NCBI GenBank assembly: GCA_964575975.1 | Contig: CAZNTU010000243.1 | Span: 1 to 8,407 of the forward strand | Length of the DNA stretch: 8,407 nt | Source: G963674505 sp964575975 | Lineage (GTDB): Bacteria > Desulfobacterota > Desulfobacteria > Desulfobacterales > SKZT01 | Direction: 5' to 3' | In this document: piece by piece, positions 1-6,977 of the stretch | Layout: every line of letters begins with the position of its first letter | Numbering within the stretch: the stretch's first letter is position 1 | The notes under the pieces: generated by a model | What the model was told of the DNA's origin: nothing | Databases searched by the model: none | Seen by the model: only the letters and a program-made list of their open reading frames with translations | Program-made: the position numbers and the translations under genes

Positions 1-165
1 AATCGAGACGTTGAACATTTCGTCGAAGACGGCTTTAAAATTTTAGGAATATTTACCTGGCTTGTGTTTTTTGCCTCGAGTTCCTATGAAAGCTTGTTTA
101 GTGTCGATAGGGAAAAGGCGCTTAAAGCGGTTTCAAGGCCGCACAACAGAACGACGATTAATTGA
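1..165 (+). CDS. C-terminal end of an unknown protein with a hydrophobic segment (5' end outside window)
   Basis: Reading frame 1 is open from the first base of the window to a TGA at 163-165, giving 54 residues of a protein that begins upstream. Residues 10-25 (VEDGFKILGIFTWLVFF region) form one hydrophobic, membrane-like segment. A short charged tail follows (SVDREKALKAVSRPHNRTTIN), which looks like the cytoplasmic end of an inner-membrane protein. Its stop codon overlaps the TTG start of the exosortase (TTGA), so the two genes are probably translated together. I do not recognise the family and assign no function. The frame is supported by its amino-acid make-up, which matches the neighbours, and by the coupled junction, but it is short and could be wrong. 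Confidence 0.6.
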   Translation, partial: NRDVEHFVEDGFKILGIFTWLVFFASSSYESLFSVDREKALKAVSRPHNRTTIN

Positions 166-1049
166 CCCGCGTGAAATCCGGCATACTCCCTTCATTGACG
201 ATCCTACTGGGAGCGTTCGTTTTGCTGTACAGTAGTACGATCGCCAAACTGATCGGAGACTGGTCGAAGGATCCGAATTATTCCCATGGATTTTTGATCC
301 CTTTCATATCCGGCTACATTGTATGGAGCAGGCGCGAAGAACTGTCTTCGATGCCGATAAAGCCGTCCAACTGCGGCTTGATCGTAATTGGATTCGGAAT
401 GCTTTTGCATATCGTCGGAAATGTCGGCGCGGAACTTTTCACGATGCGGTTTTCCATGATCGCGACTCTCCTTGGATTGTCGATGTATTTGCTTGGGACG
501 ACAATCAGCCGCAAGCTGTTATTTCCCGTTTTGTTCATGGTATTCATGATTCCCGTTCCCTCCATCGTCTGGAACGAGCTTGCGTTTCCTCTCCAGGTTT
601 TCGCCGCGAGACTTTCGGCCGCGGTCGTCCAGTCGATTGGCATTCCGGTGCTCAGGGAAGGCAACGTCTTGCACTTGGCAAGCACGTCGCTCGAGGTCGT
701 CGATGCCTGTTCGGGGCTTCGATCCCTGACATCCTTGCTGGCTCTGAGCGGGGCGTTCGCCTATATGAGTCCGCTTCGGACCGGATCGAAGTGTCTTCTT
801 TTCTTGTCCGCCATACCAGTCGCAGTGGCGGTAAACATCGTCCGTCTCTCCGTAACCGCCGTAATGGCGCACCATATCGGAAAAAGCGCCACGGAAGGTC
901 TTGTCCACGATTTGTCGGGATTGTCCGTTTTTGTTCTAGCGTTTCCAATGCTCTATTGCGTCTACAAACTGCTTTTGCGAATAGAGAAAAAAAGGGTCCG
1001 CGAAAAATCGGATGGTCAAAACAGCGACGAACAAAGCGCCGAATCGTGA
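162..1049 (+). CDS. Exosortase (exosortase/archaeosortase family transmembrane transpeptidase), no EpsI domain
   Basis: This is an inner-membrane cysteine protease/transpeptidase of the exosortase family, which cleaves the C-terminal PEP-CTERM sorting tail of exported proteins. The 295 residues hold about eight hydrophobic segments (roughly 8-27, 42-56, 71-90, 97-113, 118-135, 187-202, 211-231, 253-272). The family triad is visible: Cys183 in VVDACSGLRS, Arg228 in VNIVRLS and His249 in VHDLSG. The N-terminal family signature YSHGFLIPFIS is at 40-50. The TTG at 162 is chosen because it overlaps the stop of the preceding gene (TTGA) and an in-frame TAA lies immediately upstream; GTG at 171 is the alternative. 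The charged tail (274-295) ends the protein, so the EpsI (DUF3485) domain fused to many XrtA proteins is absent. Subtype A is inferred from the neighbouring genes, not from this sequence alone. Confidence 0.93.
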   Translation: MTRVKSGILPSLTILLGAFVLLYSSTIAKLIGDWSKDPNYSHGFLIPFISGYIVWSRREELSSMPIKPSNCGLIVIGFGMLLHIVGNVGAELFTMRFSMIATLLGLSMYLLGTTISRKLLFPVLFMVFMIPVPSIVWNELAFPLQVFAARLSAAVVQSIGIPVLREGNVLHLASTSLEVVDACSGLRSLTSLLALSGAFAYMSPLRTGSKCLLFLSAIPVAVAVNIVRLSVTAVMAHHIGKSATEGLVHDLSGLSVFVLAFPMLYCVYKLLLRIEKKRVREKSDGQNSDEQSAES

Positions 1050-1987
1050 TGCGACTTTCCAGCCCGGTCGTAAACGCTTTGACCATAGACGTCGAAGACT
1101 ATTTTCAAATAAACGCCTTTTCCCGGATCATCCGGGAAGACCACTGGCGAAACCTGGAATCCAGGGTGGAGGGAAATACCGGGCGGATTCTGGATCTCCT
1201 CGAAGGAGAGAACGGAAAGCGGGTTTACGCCACCTTTTTCGTCGTCGGTTGGATAGCGGAACGTTTCCCGAACATGGTGAGAGAAATAAGCGAGAGAGGT
1301 CACGAGGTCGCCTGCCATAGCTATTCGCACCGACTTGTATTCAAGCAGTCGAAAAAAGAGTTCAAGGAAGACGTCGAAAAGGCCAAGAACCTTCTCGAGG
1401 ACATCACTGGCAAAGAAGTCGTCGGATACCGCGCTCCGACGTACTCCATTACAAGGAAGACCCTTTGGGCGCTGGAGGTGCTTCTGGAACTGGATTTTCT
1501 CTACGATTCCAGTATCTTTCCAATAGCTCACGACGTCTACGGATGCCCGGACGCGCCGCGTTTCCCTTTCCGAATTCTGTTCCGTGAAAACGGTATGCCG
1601 GTATTTCAAACGGAGAAGCCCGTCTCGGACGGACGCGAGACTTTGGATGGATGCGATCCGGGCAATAATCGTTCTAAAACCATCGTGGAATTTCCGATAG
1701 CGACGTTCCGGCTGCGGAACATGAACATTCCGATCGGCGGGGGCGGATATTTCAGGCTTTTCCCGTACTCGATCACCAGATCCCTTTTGAAAAGGATAAA
1801 CAACGAGGAAAACAAACCGTTCGTCTTCTACGTCCATCCGTGGGAACTGGACCCGGGCATCCCGAAGATTTCGGGGGCCGGGTTCCGATCGACATTCCGG
1901 ACGTACGTCAACATTGCCAGGACGGAGCCGCGATTCAAAAAGCTACTGTCGGATTTTTCCATGGCGCCGTTGCGCAGTTTTCTATGA
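1049..1987 (+). CDS. Exosortase-associated polysaccharide deacetylase (NodB fold + DUF3473, XrtA-system type)
   Basis: This is a carbohydrate esterase family 4 enzyme predicted to remove N-acetyl groups from an exopolysaccharide. In the 312 residues the NodB motifs are clear: TIDVEDYF (12-19, with Asp14, Glu16 and Asp17), the zinc-binding HSYSH (90-94), GYRAPTYSI (126-134) and LYDSS (151-155). The C-terminal DUF3473 signatures GGGGYFRLFPY (230-240) and YVHPWELDP (261-269) mark the subfamily found beside exosortase A. There is no signal peptide, as is usual for this subfamily. The ATG at 1049 overlaps the exosortase stop (TGATG); GTG at 1046 (GTGA overlap) is an equally possible start. The frame stays open upstream to 323, but that part lies over the exosortase gene. 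A stretch at about residues 174-211 looks inserted relative to the usual form, where the APRFPF motif soon leads to the EFPI strand. Confidence 0.93.
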   Translation: MRLSSPVVNALTIDVEDYFQINAFSRIIREDHWRNLESRVEGNTGRILDLLEGENGKRVYATFFVVGWIAERFPNMVREISERGHEVACHSYSHRLVFKQSKKEFKEDVEKAKNLLEDITGKEVVGYRAPTYSITRKTLWALEVLLELDFLYDSSIFPIAHDVYGCPDAPRFPFRILFRENGMPVFQTEKPVSDGRETLDGCDPGNNRSKTIVEFPIATFRLRNMNIPIGGGGYFRLFPYSITRSLLKRINNEENKPFVFYVHPWELDPGIPKISGAGFRSTFRTYVNIARTEPRFKKLLSDFSMAPLRSFL

Positions 1988-2026
1988 AACAATCCGGAAG
2001 AGCCATGGCTAAGGAAAAGAAAAAAA

Positions 2027-3091
2027 ATGAATATCAGATTCTATAAAGAATCGGACAAGCCCGCGTGGGACCGATACGTCAACGGCCACCCGGACGGAAC
2101 TTTCTTTCATTTGACGGGTTGGAAGAAGCTTGTGGAAAAGGCCTTCGGGCACAAATCCCGTTACCTTATCGCGGAATCGGAATCCATCGCCGGCAATGGA
2201 GGAAAACCGGCGGCCGCCCCCCGAATCGCCGGCGTTTTTCCGCTTTTTCCCGTCAAAAGCGTTTTGTTCGGAAAAAGCATGGTTTCCTTGCCGTTCGCGA
2301 CATACGGAGGGATACTCTCCGACAACGAACAAGCCAGGGACGCGCTTTTCAGAAAAGCCGCGGAATTGACGGCTTCCGACGACATGGACTACTTGGAGAT
2401 CAGAAGCCAAAACGCCGAATTGCCCGGTCTGCCGGTAAAAAATTTGTATTGCGCCTTCAAAAGGGAAATATCCTCCGACCGCGACGTAAATTTGACGTCC
2501 ATACCTCGCAAGACGAGAAGGATGGTGCGCCAGGGAATGAAAAACGGCCTCCAGTTCGCATTCGGCGGCTTGGAACTGCTGGATCGGTTCTACGAGCTTT
2601 TTTCCTTGAGCTATCACGCGTTCGGGACCCCCGTTTTTTCCAGGAAATATATAAAAAGAATCTTGGAAGTGTTCAAGGAAAGCAGTTCGGTTCTGATCGT
2701 TTCCAAAAACGGAACCCCGCTTTCCGGAGTGTTGAGTTTTTATTACAAGGATCAAATAATCCCCTATTATTCCGGTTCGCGTCCGTCATCCCGAGAATAC
2801 GCGGCCAACGATTACCTTTATTGGGTTTTGATGTGCGACGCGGCCGAAAAAGGATGCGCGGTCTTCGACTTCGGACGAAGCAAGAAAGACACCGGCCCCT
2901 ACCACTTCAAAAGGCATTGGGGTTTCGAACCCAAACCTCTCGGATATCAGTATTTTCTGCACGGGACCGACGAAATACCGAACATCAGCCCTTCGAACCC
3001 GAAATACCAGAAAAGTATAGTCCTATGGAAAAAGTTGCCGCTTTGGGCTACAAAGCTTATCGGTCCTCGGATAGTGAAATATATCCCTTAA
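2027..3091 (+). CDS. FemAB-like protein, exosortase/PEP-CTERM system-associated (GNAT-fold transferase)
   Basis: This is a member of the FemAB-related family encoded in exosortase A exopolysaccharide loci. FemAB enzymes transfer aminoacyl groups from tRNA; the reaction of this branch is not established. The 354 residues start with a typical N-terminal block (WDRYVNGHPDGTFFHLTGW, 14-32), followed by FGHKSRYLIAE (40-50) and SLPFATYGG (87-95). The basic RKTRRMVRQGMKNG helix is at 161-174. The C-terminal half has IIPYYSGSRPSSREYAAND (244-262) and the hallmark FDFGRSKKDTGPYHFK (280-295), followed by HWGFEPKPLGYQY. No signal peptide or membrane helix is seen, so it is cytoplasmic. The ATG at 2027 is preceded by AAGGAA (2011-2016) and an A-run. 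The 39-base gap after the deacetylase is the longest inside the operon. A Gly/Ala/Pro-rich stretch at about 54-66 looks inserted. Confidence 0.9.
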   Translation: MNIRFYKESDKPAWDRYVNGHPDGTFFHLTGWKKLVEKAFGHKSRYLIAESESIAGNGGKPAAAPRIAGVFPLFPVKSVLFGKSMVSLPFATYGGILSDNEQARDALFRKAAELTASDDMDYLEIRSQNAELPGLPVKNLYCAFKREISSDRDVNLTSIPRKTRRMVRQGMKNGLQFAFGGLELLDRFYELFSLSYHAFGTPVFSRKYIKRILEVFKESSSVLIVSKNGTPLSGVLSFYYKDQIIPYYSGSRPSSREYAANDYLYWVLMCDAAEKGCAVFDFGRSKKDTGPYHFKRHWGFEPKPLGYQYFLHGTDEIPNISPSNPKYQKSIVLWKKLPLWATKLIGPRIVKYIP

Positions 3092-3096
3092 CCAAT

Positions 3097-3525
3097 ATGT
3101 CGGATTCGGAAAAATGCAGGCCAGGCAAGTTGAAATTGGCCATAGCCGCGCTTTATTCGTCCGCAATGGCGGCGATTTCATTGATTCCAATGGAACAGGC
3201 CGCAGGCGCGTCGGGCATTTTTTTCGACATCGATCCGACGACTCAAAATCTTCTCCATATTCCCGCTTTTTTTGTTTTGACTATCGTATGGCTTCAGATC
3301 GCGACGAACTACGGGTTTGGAAACGGAAAAAAGTTCGCTTTCGTTTTCCTGACGACGCTTGCGTTCGGAGCATTCATCGAAGCCGCGCAGTGGTTCATAC
3401 CCGGCCGTTATCCAGATATCGCGGACGTCGGGTTCAATATCGTCGGTATCCTGGCGGCCATGGCTGTGTTTCTGTTCGCCGAAAAACGCAAGCCCGGCCT
3501 CGTAAAAAAGGTGGTCTGCGGATAG
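3097..3525 (+). CDS. VanZ-like small membrane protein
   Basis: This 142-residue protein has four predicted membrane helices (about 13-32, 52-69, 79-96 and 111-128), the usual VanZ-like layout. Family landmarks are visible: LLHIPAFFVLT (52-62, at the position of the DK..H..F motif) and the third-to-fourth-helix signature AFIEAAQWFIPGRYPDIADVG, with Glu95, Gln98, Arg104, Asp107, Asp110 and then Asn114-Gly117. VanZ-like proteins occur in many polysaccharide and exosortase loci, but their activity is unknown; the original VanZ gives low-level teicoplanin resistance. The ATG at 3097 lies 5 bases after the FemAB stop, with no strong ribosome site, so translation is probably coupled. The same frame is open far upstream (from 2065), but that part overlaps the FemAB gene and is not real coding sequence. 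Confidence 0.85.
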   Translation: MSDSEKCRPGKLKLAIAALYSSAMAAISLIPMEQAAGASGIFFDIDPTTQNLLHIPAFFVLTIVWLQIATNYGFGNGKKFAFVFLTTLAFGAFIEAAQWFIPGRYPDIADVGFNIVGILAAMAVFLFAEKRKPGLVKKVVCG

Positions 3526-3534
3526 GCAACCAAA

Positions 3535-4833
3535 ATGAAAATTCTCTATCTTTCCCATCGAATTCCATTTCCTCCCAACAAAGGGGACAAAATTCGATCT
3601 TTCAACCAGATCAAACACTTGTCGAAGAACAACGAAATACACCTCGCCTGCCGGGCCGACAATCCGGACGATTTGCGCCACGAAGAGAAGCTTCGCGAAT
3701 TCTGCCCGAAAGTTTCGGTCGTGCCACTGGATACTTCCACAGCCAAGTTTTGCGCTCTGAAGGCCTTGTTTTCCGGAGATTCCCTTTCCGTACGCTATTT
3801 CTACTCGAAACTGCTTCAAAAAAGAATCGACGACCATTTGTCCTCGGAATCCTACGAAGCAATCTTGGTTTTTTCCTCGTCCATGGCCGAATATTTGTTT
3901 CGTTCCTCTCGGGCGAAGGATCTTTTCCGATCGAACGGACGCAAAACGAAACTTGTGATGGACTTTTGCGACGTCGATTCGGACAAATGGCTGCAATATT
4001 CCGTAAAAACCGCGTTTCCGCTCGGTTGGATCTATAGAACCGAAAACCGGCGGCTGCTCGAATACGAAAGAAAAATCAACCGCGCTTTCGATTGTTCCGT
4101 CTTCTCGACAAGTCGGGAGTCGGACCTGTTTCGAAAGGTTTGCCCCGACGCAGTCCATTTGCATTCCATTCCCAACGGCGTGGATTACGATTTTTTTTCC
4201 CCCTCGGCGACGTCGTGTTCGGATTTCAAGGTTATGTCCAAGCCGTTCCTGTTGTTCACCGGAGCTATGGACTATTATGCGAACGCGGACGCGGTCCTTT
4301 GGTTTTCCGAACGCGTGTTCCCCTCGATCAGAAAGAAGTATCCGGAGATCGAATTTCATATAGTCGGATCGAATCCCGGAGCGAAAGTCGTCAACCTGCA
4401 AAAACAGGACGGCATCAAGGTAACCGGCTTTGTGGAGGACATAAGGCCTTGCTACGAGGCCGCGAGCGTCTGTGTCGTGCCTCTTGGGATCGCCCGCGGA
4501 ATCCAAAACAAGGTCCTGGAAGCCATGGCCATGGAAAAGCCGATAGTGGCGACAAGCAAGGCTTCGGGCGGGATCGGCGCCGAACTCGGCAAATGTTTGC
4601 TGGTGAAGGACTCTCCGGAAGAATTCGCGGAAGCCGTCATCGAACTTTTGAACAACAAAGGGCTGGCCGAGCGGCTGGGAAAAAACGCGCGCGAGTTCGT
4701 GACTGAAAATTTCGATTGGGCGACGAATATGAAAAAAATGGAAGAAATTTTGATCCCCCAGCGACCGAAAGGCGAAGGAGGGCGCGTCGCAAACTATGGA
4801 CGGTCGCTCGATCCCTCGCCCATGACCCGATAA
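3535..4833 (+). CDS. GT-B glycosyltransferase, exosortase/PEP-CTERM system-associated (TIGR03087-like)
   Basis: This is a predicted cytoplasmic retaining glycosyltransferase (GT4-like) that adds a sugar to the growing lipid-linked repeat unit. The N-terminal block MKILYLSHRIPFPPNKGDK (1-19), followed by IRSFNQIKHL, is characteristic of the sugar transferase family that accompanies exosortase A. The mid-protein hinge region has IPNGVDYDFF (212-221), then the C-terminal Rossmann domain starts with FLLFTGAMDYYANADAV (238-254) and HIVGSNPG (275-282). The donor-binding helix has RGIQNKVLEAMAM (321-333), in the position of the EX7E motif. The length of 432 is near the family norm. After the MKKMEEIL helix, a hydrophilic Gly/Pro/Arg-rich tail of about 27 residues (406-432) looks disordered. 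The ATG at 3535 is 9 bases after the VanZ-like stop. Sugar and linkage cannot be read from sequence. Confidence 0.92.
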   Translation: MKILYLSHRIPFPPNKGDKIRSFNQIKHLSKNNEIHLACRADNPDDLRHEEKLREFCPKVSVVPLDTSTAKFCALKALFSGDSLSVRYFYSKLLQKRIDDHLSSESYEAILVFSSSMAEYLFRSSRAKDLFRSNGRKTKLVMDFCDVDSDKWLQYSVKTAFPLGWIYRTENRRLLEYERKINRAFDCSVFSTSRESDLFRKVCPDAVHLHSIPNGVDYDFFSPSATSCSDFKVMSKPFLLFTGAMDYYANADAVLWFSERVFPSIRKKYPEIEFHIVGSNPGAKVVNLQKQDGIKVTGFVEDIRPCYEAASVCVVPLGIARGIQNKVLEAMAMEKPIVATSKASGGIGAELGKCLLVKDSPEEFAEAVIELLNNKGLAERLGKNAREFVTENFDWATNMKKMEEILIPQRPKGEGGRVANYGRSLDPSPMTR

Positions 4834-4854
4834 GGATCGGAAAGAAAGAATCGC

Positions 4855-6006
4855 ATGAGAATCCTGTACCATCACCGTACCAGAGGAGAAGACGCACAGG
4901 CCATACATATCAGGGAAATGGCGTCCGCTTTCCGCAAGCAAGGATGCCAAGTGGACGAGGTCGGTTTCGTCAAAGCGGGGGAAAACGGAAATTCACGTTC
5001 GGGAGCGTCGTTCGTCAGCGACTTGACGGGGAAATTCCCGCACTGGTTGTACGAGTGCGCCGAGTTGGCCTACAACGCGTACGGGCTGATTCTCCTTTCC
5101 GCCTCGATATTGAAAAGGAAGCCGGATTTGATCTACGAACGCTATGCGCTTTTCACGTTCGCCGGGGTCGTCGCCTCCAAGATTTTCCGCCTTCCCATCA
5201 TCGTCGAAGTGAATTCGCCATTGTCGCTGGAGAAGAAAAATTACGGAGACCTCTTCTTTCAGAGACTTGCGAAAAGATGCGAAAGGTGGATTTGCTCGAG
5301 TTCATTCAAAACGATCGCCGTGACCGGGGAGTTGAAGAAAATACTGGCGAACCGGATTGGAGTTCCGCCGGAAAAAATCGTGGTCATGCAGAACGGAATC
5401 GATTCCGGTCTTTTCAGGCCTGACATAGACGGTCGCCGAATTCGGGCCGAATACGGCTTGGAGTCCAAGACGGTGCTAGGGTTCGTCGGGTGGTTCAGGA
5501 AATGGCACGGTCTCGAGCGCCTTATCCGAGCATACGCGGACTGCCGTATGGACGAAAAAGGCGCTGTCCTGATGCTGGTCGGCGACGGGCCCGCCATGGA
5601 AGACCTTCTCGCCGTCCGCAGAGACAAGAATCTGTCCGACAAAGAGGTGATGTTCACGGGACCGGTTCCGCGAAACAGAATACCCGAATACATCGCGGCT
5701 TTCGACTTGTGCCTCCAACCCGATGTGACGCCGTATGCCTCCCCGATAAAAATTTTCGAATACATGGCGATGGGAAAGGCGATCATGGCGCCGGCCAGGG
5801 AAAATATCGTCGAAATATTGGGCGGAAACTACCCCGGCCTTTTCAAGGCTGACGATTTCGACGATATGGCCCGCAAAATCTCGAATCTGATCGAAACGAA
5901 AAACGAGACGAAGAAACTTTCCGTTCTCGTAAGGAACATAATGAAAAACAAAAGGTACTCCTGGGACGAGAACGCGAAAAACACTCTCCGATTGGTGGCT
6001 TCTTGA
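4855..6006 (+). CDS. GT4-family glycosyltransferase of exopolysaccharide synthesis
   Basis: This is a second GT-B transferase of 383 residues, distinct from the preceding one. It begins RILYHHRTRGEDAQAIHIRE (2-21), a start seen in a GT4 subgroup encoded near exosortase genes; the Gly-Glu-Asp-Ala-Gln loop is the acceptor-side nucleotide-fold loop. Next come FRLPIIVEVNSPL (111-123), VVMQNGIDSGLFRP (176-189), LGFVGWFRKWHGLERLI (208-224) and LMLVGDGPAMEDL (239-251). The EX7E-like donor site is YASPIKIFEYMAMGKAIMAP (294-313), with Lys299 and Glu302. Predicted to be cytoplasmic or peripheral at the inner membrane. The ATG at 4855 follows the previous stop by 21 bases, with GGAAAG at 4839-4844 as a plausible ribosome site. 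Its TGA overlaps the TTG start of the next gene. The sugar it transfers is unknown. Confidence 0.92.
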   Translation: MRILYHHRTRGEDAQAIHIREMASAFRKQGCQVDEVGFVKAGENGNSRSGASFVSDLTGKFPHWLYECAELAYNAYGLILLSASILKRKPDLIYERYALFTFAGVVASKIFRLPIIVEVNSPLSLEKKNYGDLFFQRLAKRCERWICSSSFKTIAVTGELKKILANRIGVPPEKIVVMQNGIDSGLFRPDIDGRRIRAEYGLESKTVLGFVGWFRKWHGLERLIRAYADCRMDEKGAVLMLVGDGPAMEDLLAVRRDKNLSDKEVMFTGPVPRNRIPEYIAAFDLCLQPDVTPYASPIKIFEYMAMGKAIMAPARENIVEILGGNYPGLFKADDFDDMARKISNLIETKNETKKLSVLVRNIMKNKRYSWDENAKNTLRLVAS

Positions 6007-6977
6007 AATACGGCGGTTCCCGGAAGGCGGTATATCGGTCGGTCAAAAGAAGGCTGAAGAACCTGGCGGTCGGGTCGGGTCTGTATAAATTGAACCGGTT
6101 CCTTCCTTCGTATCACGTGTTGGGATACCACATGGTGGCCGACAAACCGCATCCTTTCTATCCCCAGATATCCACGGAACGCTTCCGCCGAGAGATCGAG
6201 CATTTGTCCAAAAACTACAGGGTCCTGCCCCTCGGTGAAATCGTCGGTCGAGTTCGCGCCGGAAAACCCGTAAACGGGTGCGTCGCGGTCACGTTCGACG
6301 ACGGATTCCTGGACAATTTCCTGGTAGCGTATCCGATACTGAAGCGTTACAAGGCGCCGGCGACCATTTTTTTGATAACCGACTGCATCGACACTGGAGA
6401 GGCGCCCTGGTTTATCCGGTTCAGGTTCGCTTTCGCGAACTGCCAAAAAAAGCGATTGCGGTTGAAACTTGGGGAAACCTTTCTGGACGAGCGGCTGAAC
6501 GAAGCCCGGGAAAGGTGGGAAGCGTCCGAAAAGGCAATGCGCTACCTGCAAAGTTGTCCCGAAAGGGAAAGGCGGGAAAAACTGGAGGAGATTTACGAAT
6601 CGTTGGGCGCGAACAATTTCGACGAACTTCGGGGGATGATGCTGGATTGGACGGAGGTCCGCGAGATGAGCCGGAACGGAATCTCGTTCGGCGCGCATAC
6701 CGCAAGCCATCCGGTTCTGTTCAATCTGCCCTTGACCGAGGCGGAGAACGAACTGAGGACGTCCAAGTCGATAATCGAGGAAAATGTCGAAAGCCCCGTC
6801 GTCGGGTTCGCGTTTCCGTTCGGAAAGAAATATCGGCACTATTCGTCGGAAGTGGTCGATTTGCTCCCTAAGTGCGGCTTCGAATGGTCGGTGACGACCA
6901 ATCGAAAAGCGAACGACAAAAACACTTCGTTGTTCGAAATCAACCGGGCCGCTCCTTGGGAGTTGAACCGAGGATGA
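6003..6977 (+). CDS. Second polysaccharide deacetylase (NodB domain, long-insert type)
   Basis: This is a carbohydrate esterase family 4 protein of 324 residues, of a different subtype from the one at 1049. GYHMV (41-45) precedes motif 1, AVTFDDGFLDNF (95-106, Asp99 and Asp100). Motif 2, SFGAHTASHPVL (228-239), gives the zinc ligands His232 and His236. Motif 3 is FAFPFG (269-274), as in the branch that lacks the Arg of RxP. Motifs 1 and 2 are about 130 residues apart; the space holds a charged, helical insert (about 134-225), a known variant arrangement. The TTG at 6003 is the start because it overlaps the stop of the preceding gene (TTGA) and the product then begins with a basic segment (KYGGSRKAVYRSVKRRLKN). 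No clear signal peptide is seen. Its TGA lies inside the ATGA junction with the next gene. Substrate unknown, but likely the same polymer or a precursor. Confidence 0.9.
   Translation: MKYGGSRKAVYRSVKRRLKNLAVGSGLYKLNRFLPSYHVLGYHMVADKPHPFYPQISTERFRREIEHLSKNYRVLPLGEIVGRVRAGKPVNGCVAVTFDDGFLDNFLVAYPILKRYKAPATIFLITDCIDTGEAPWFIRFRFAFANCQKKRLRLKLGETFLDERLNEARERWEASEKAMRYLQSCPERERREKLEEIYESLGANNFDELRGMMLDWTEVREMSRNGISFGAHTASHPVLFNLPLTEAENELRTSKSIIEENVESPVVGFAFPFGKKYRHYSSEVVDLLPKCGFEWSVTTNRKANDKNTSLFEINRAAPWELNRG

Noticed and set aside
323..1048. Long N-terminal extension of the first deacetylase
   Set aside because: The frame stays open, but this part overlaps the exosortase gene in another frame. 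Its translation is Arg/His-rich without motifs, while the NodB motif begins right after the ATG at 1049.
2065..3096. Long N-terminal extension of the VanZ-like protein
   Set aside because: It overlaps the whole FemAB-like gene in another frame and reads as Arg-rich nonsense; the four-helix protein is complete from 3097.
4828..4840. Small inverted repeat CCGAT...ATCGG across the stop of the first glycosyltransferase
   Set aside because: Five base pairs with a four-base loop are within chance expectation, and there is no T-run or other support for regulation.
3178..4950. A 590-codon open frame on the minus strand
   Set aside because: It lies opposite the VanZ-like and glycosyltransferase genes, which have clear family motifs. 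The predicted protein shows no recognisable domain and is rich in Arg, Phe and His, as expected from antisense reading of TCG/TTC/GAA-rich codons.
6872..6973. Upstream start for the GNAT-like protein
   Set aside because: It would overlap the second deacetylase by over 100 bases; the ATG at 6974 gives the common ATGA junction and a normal N-terminus.
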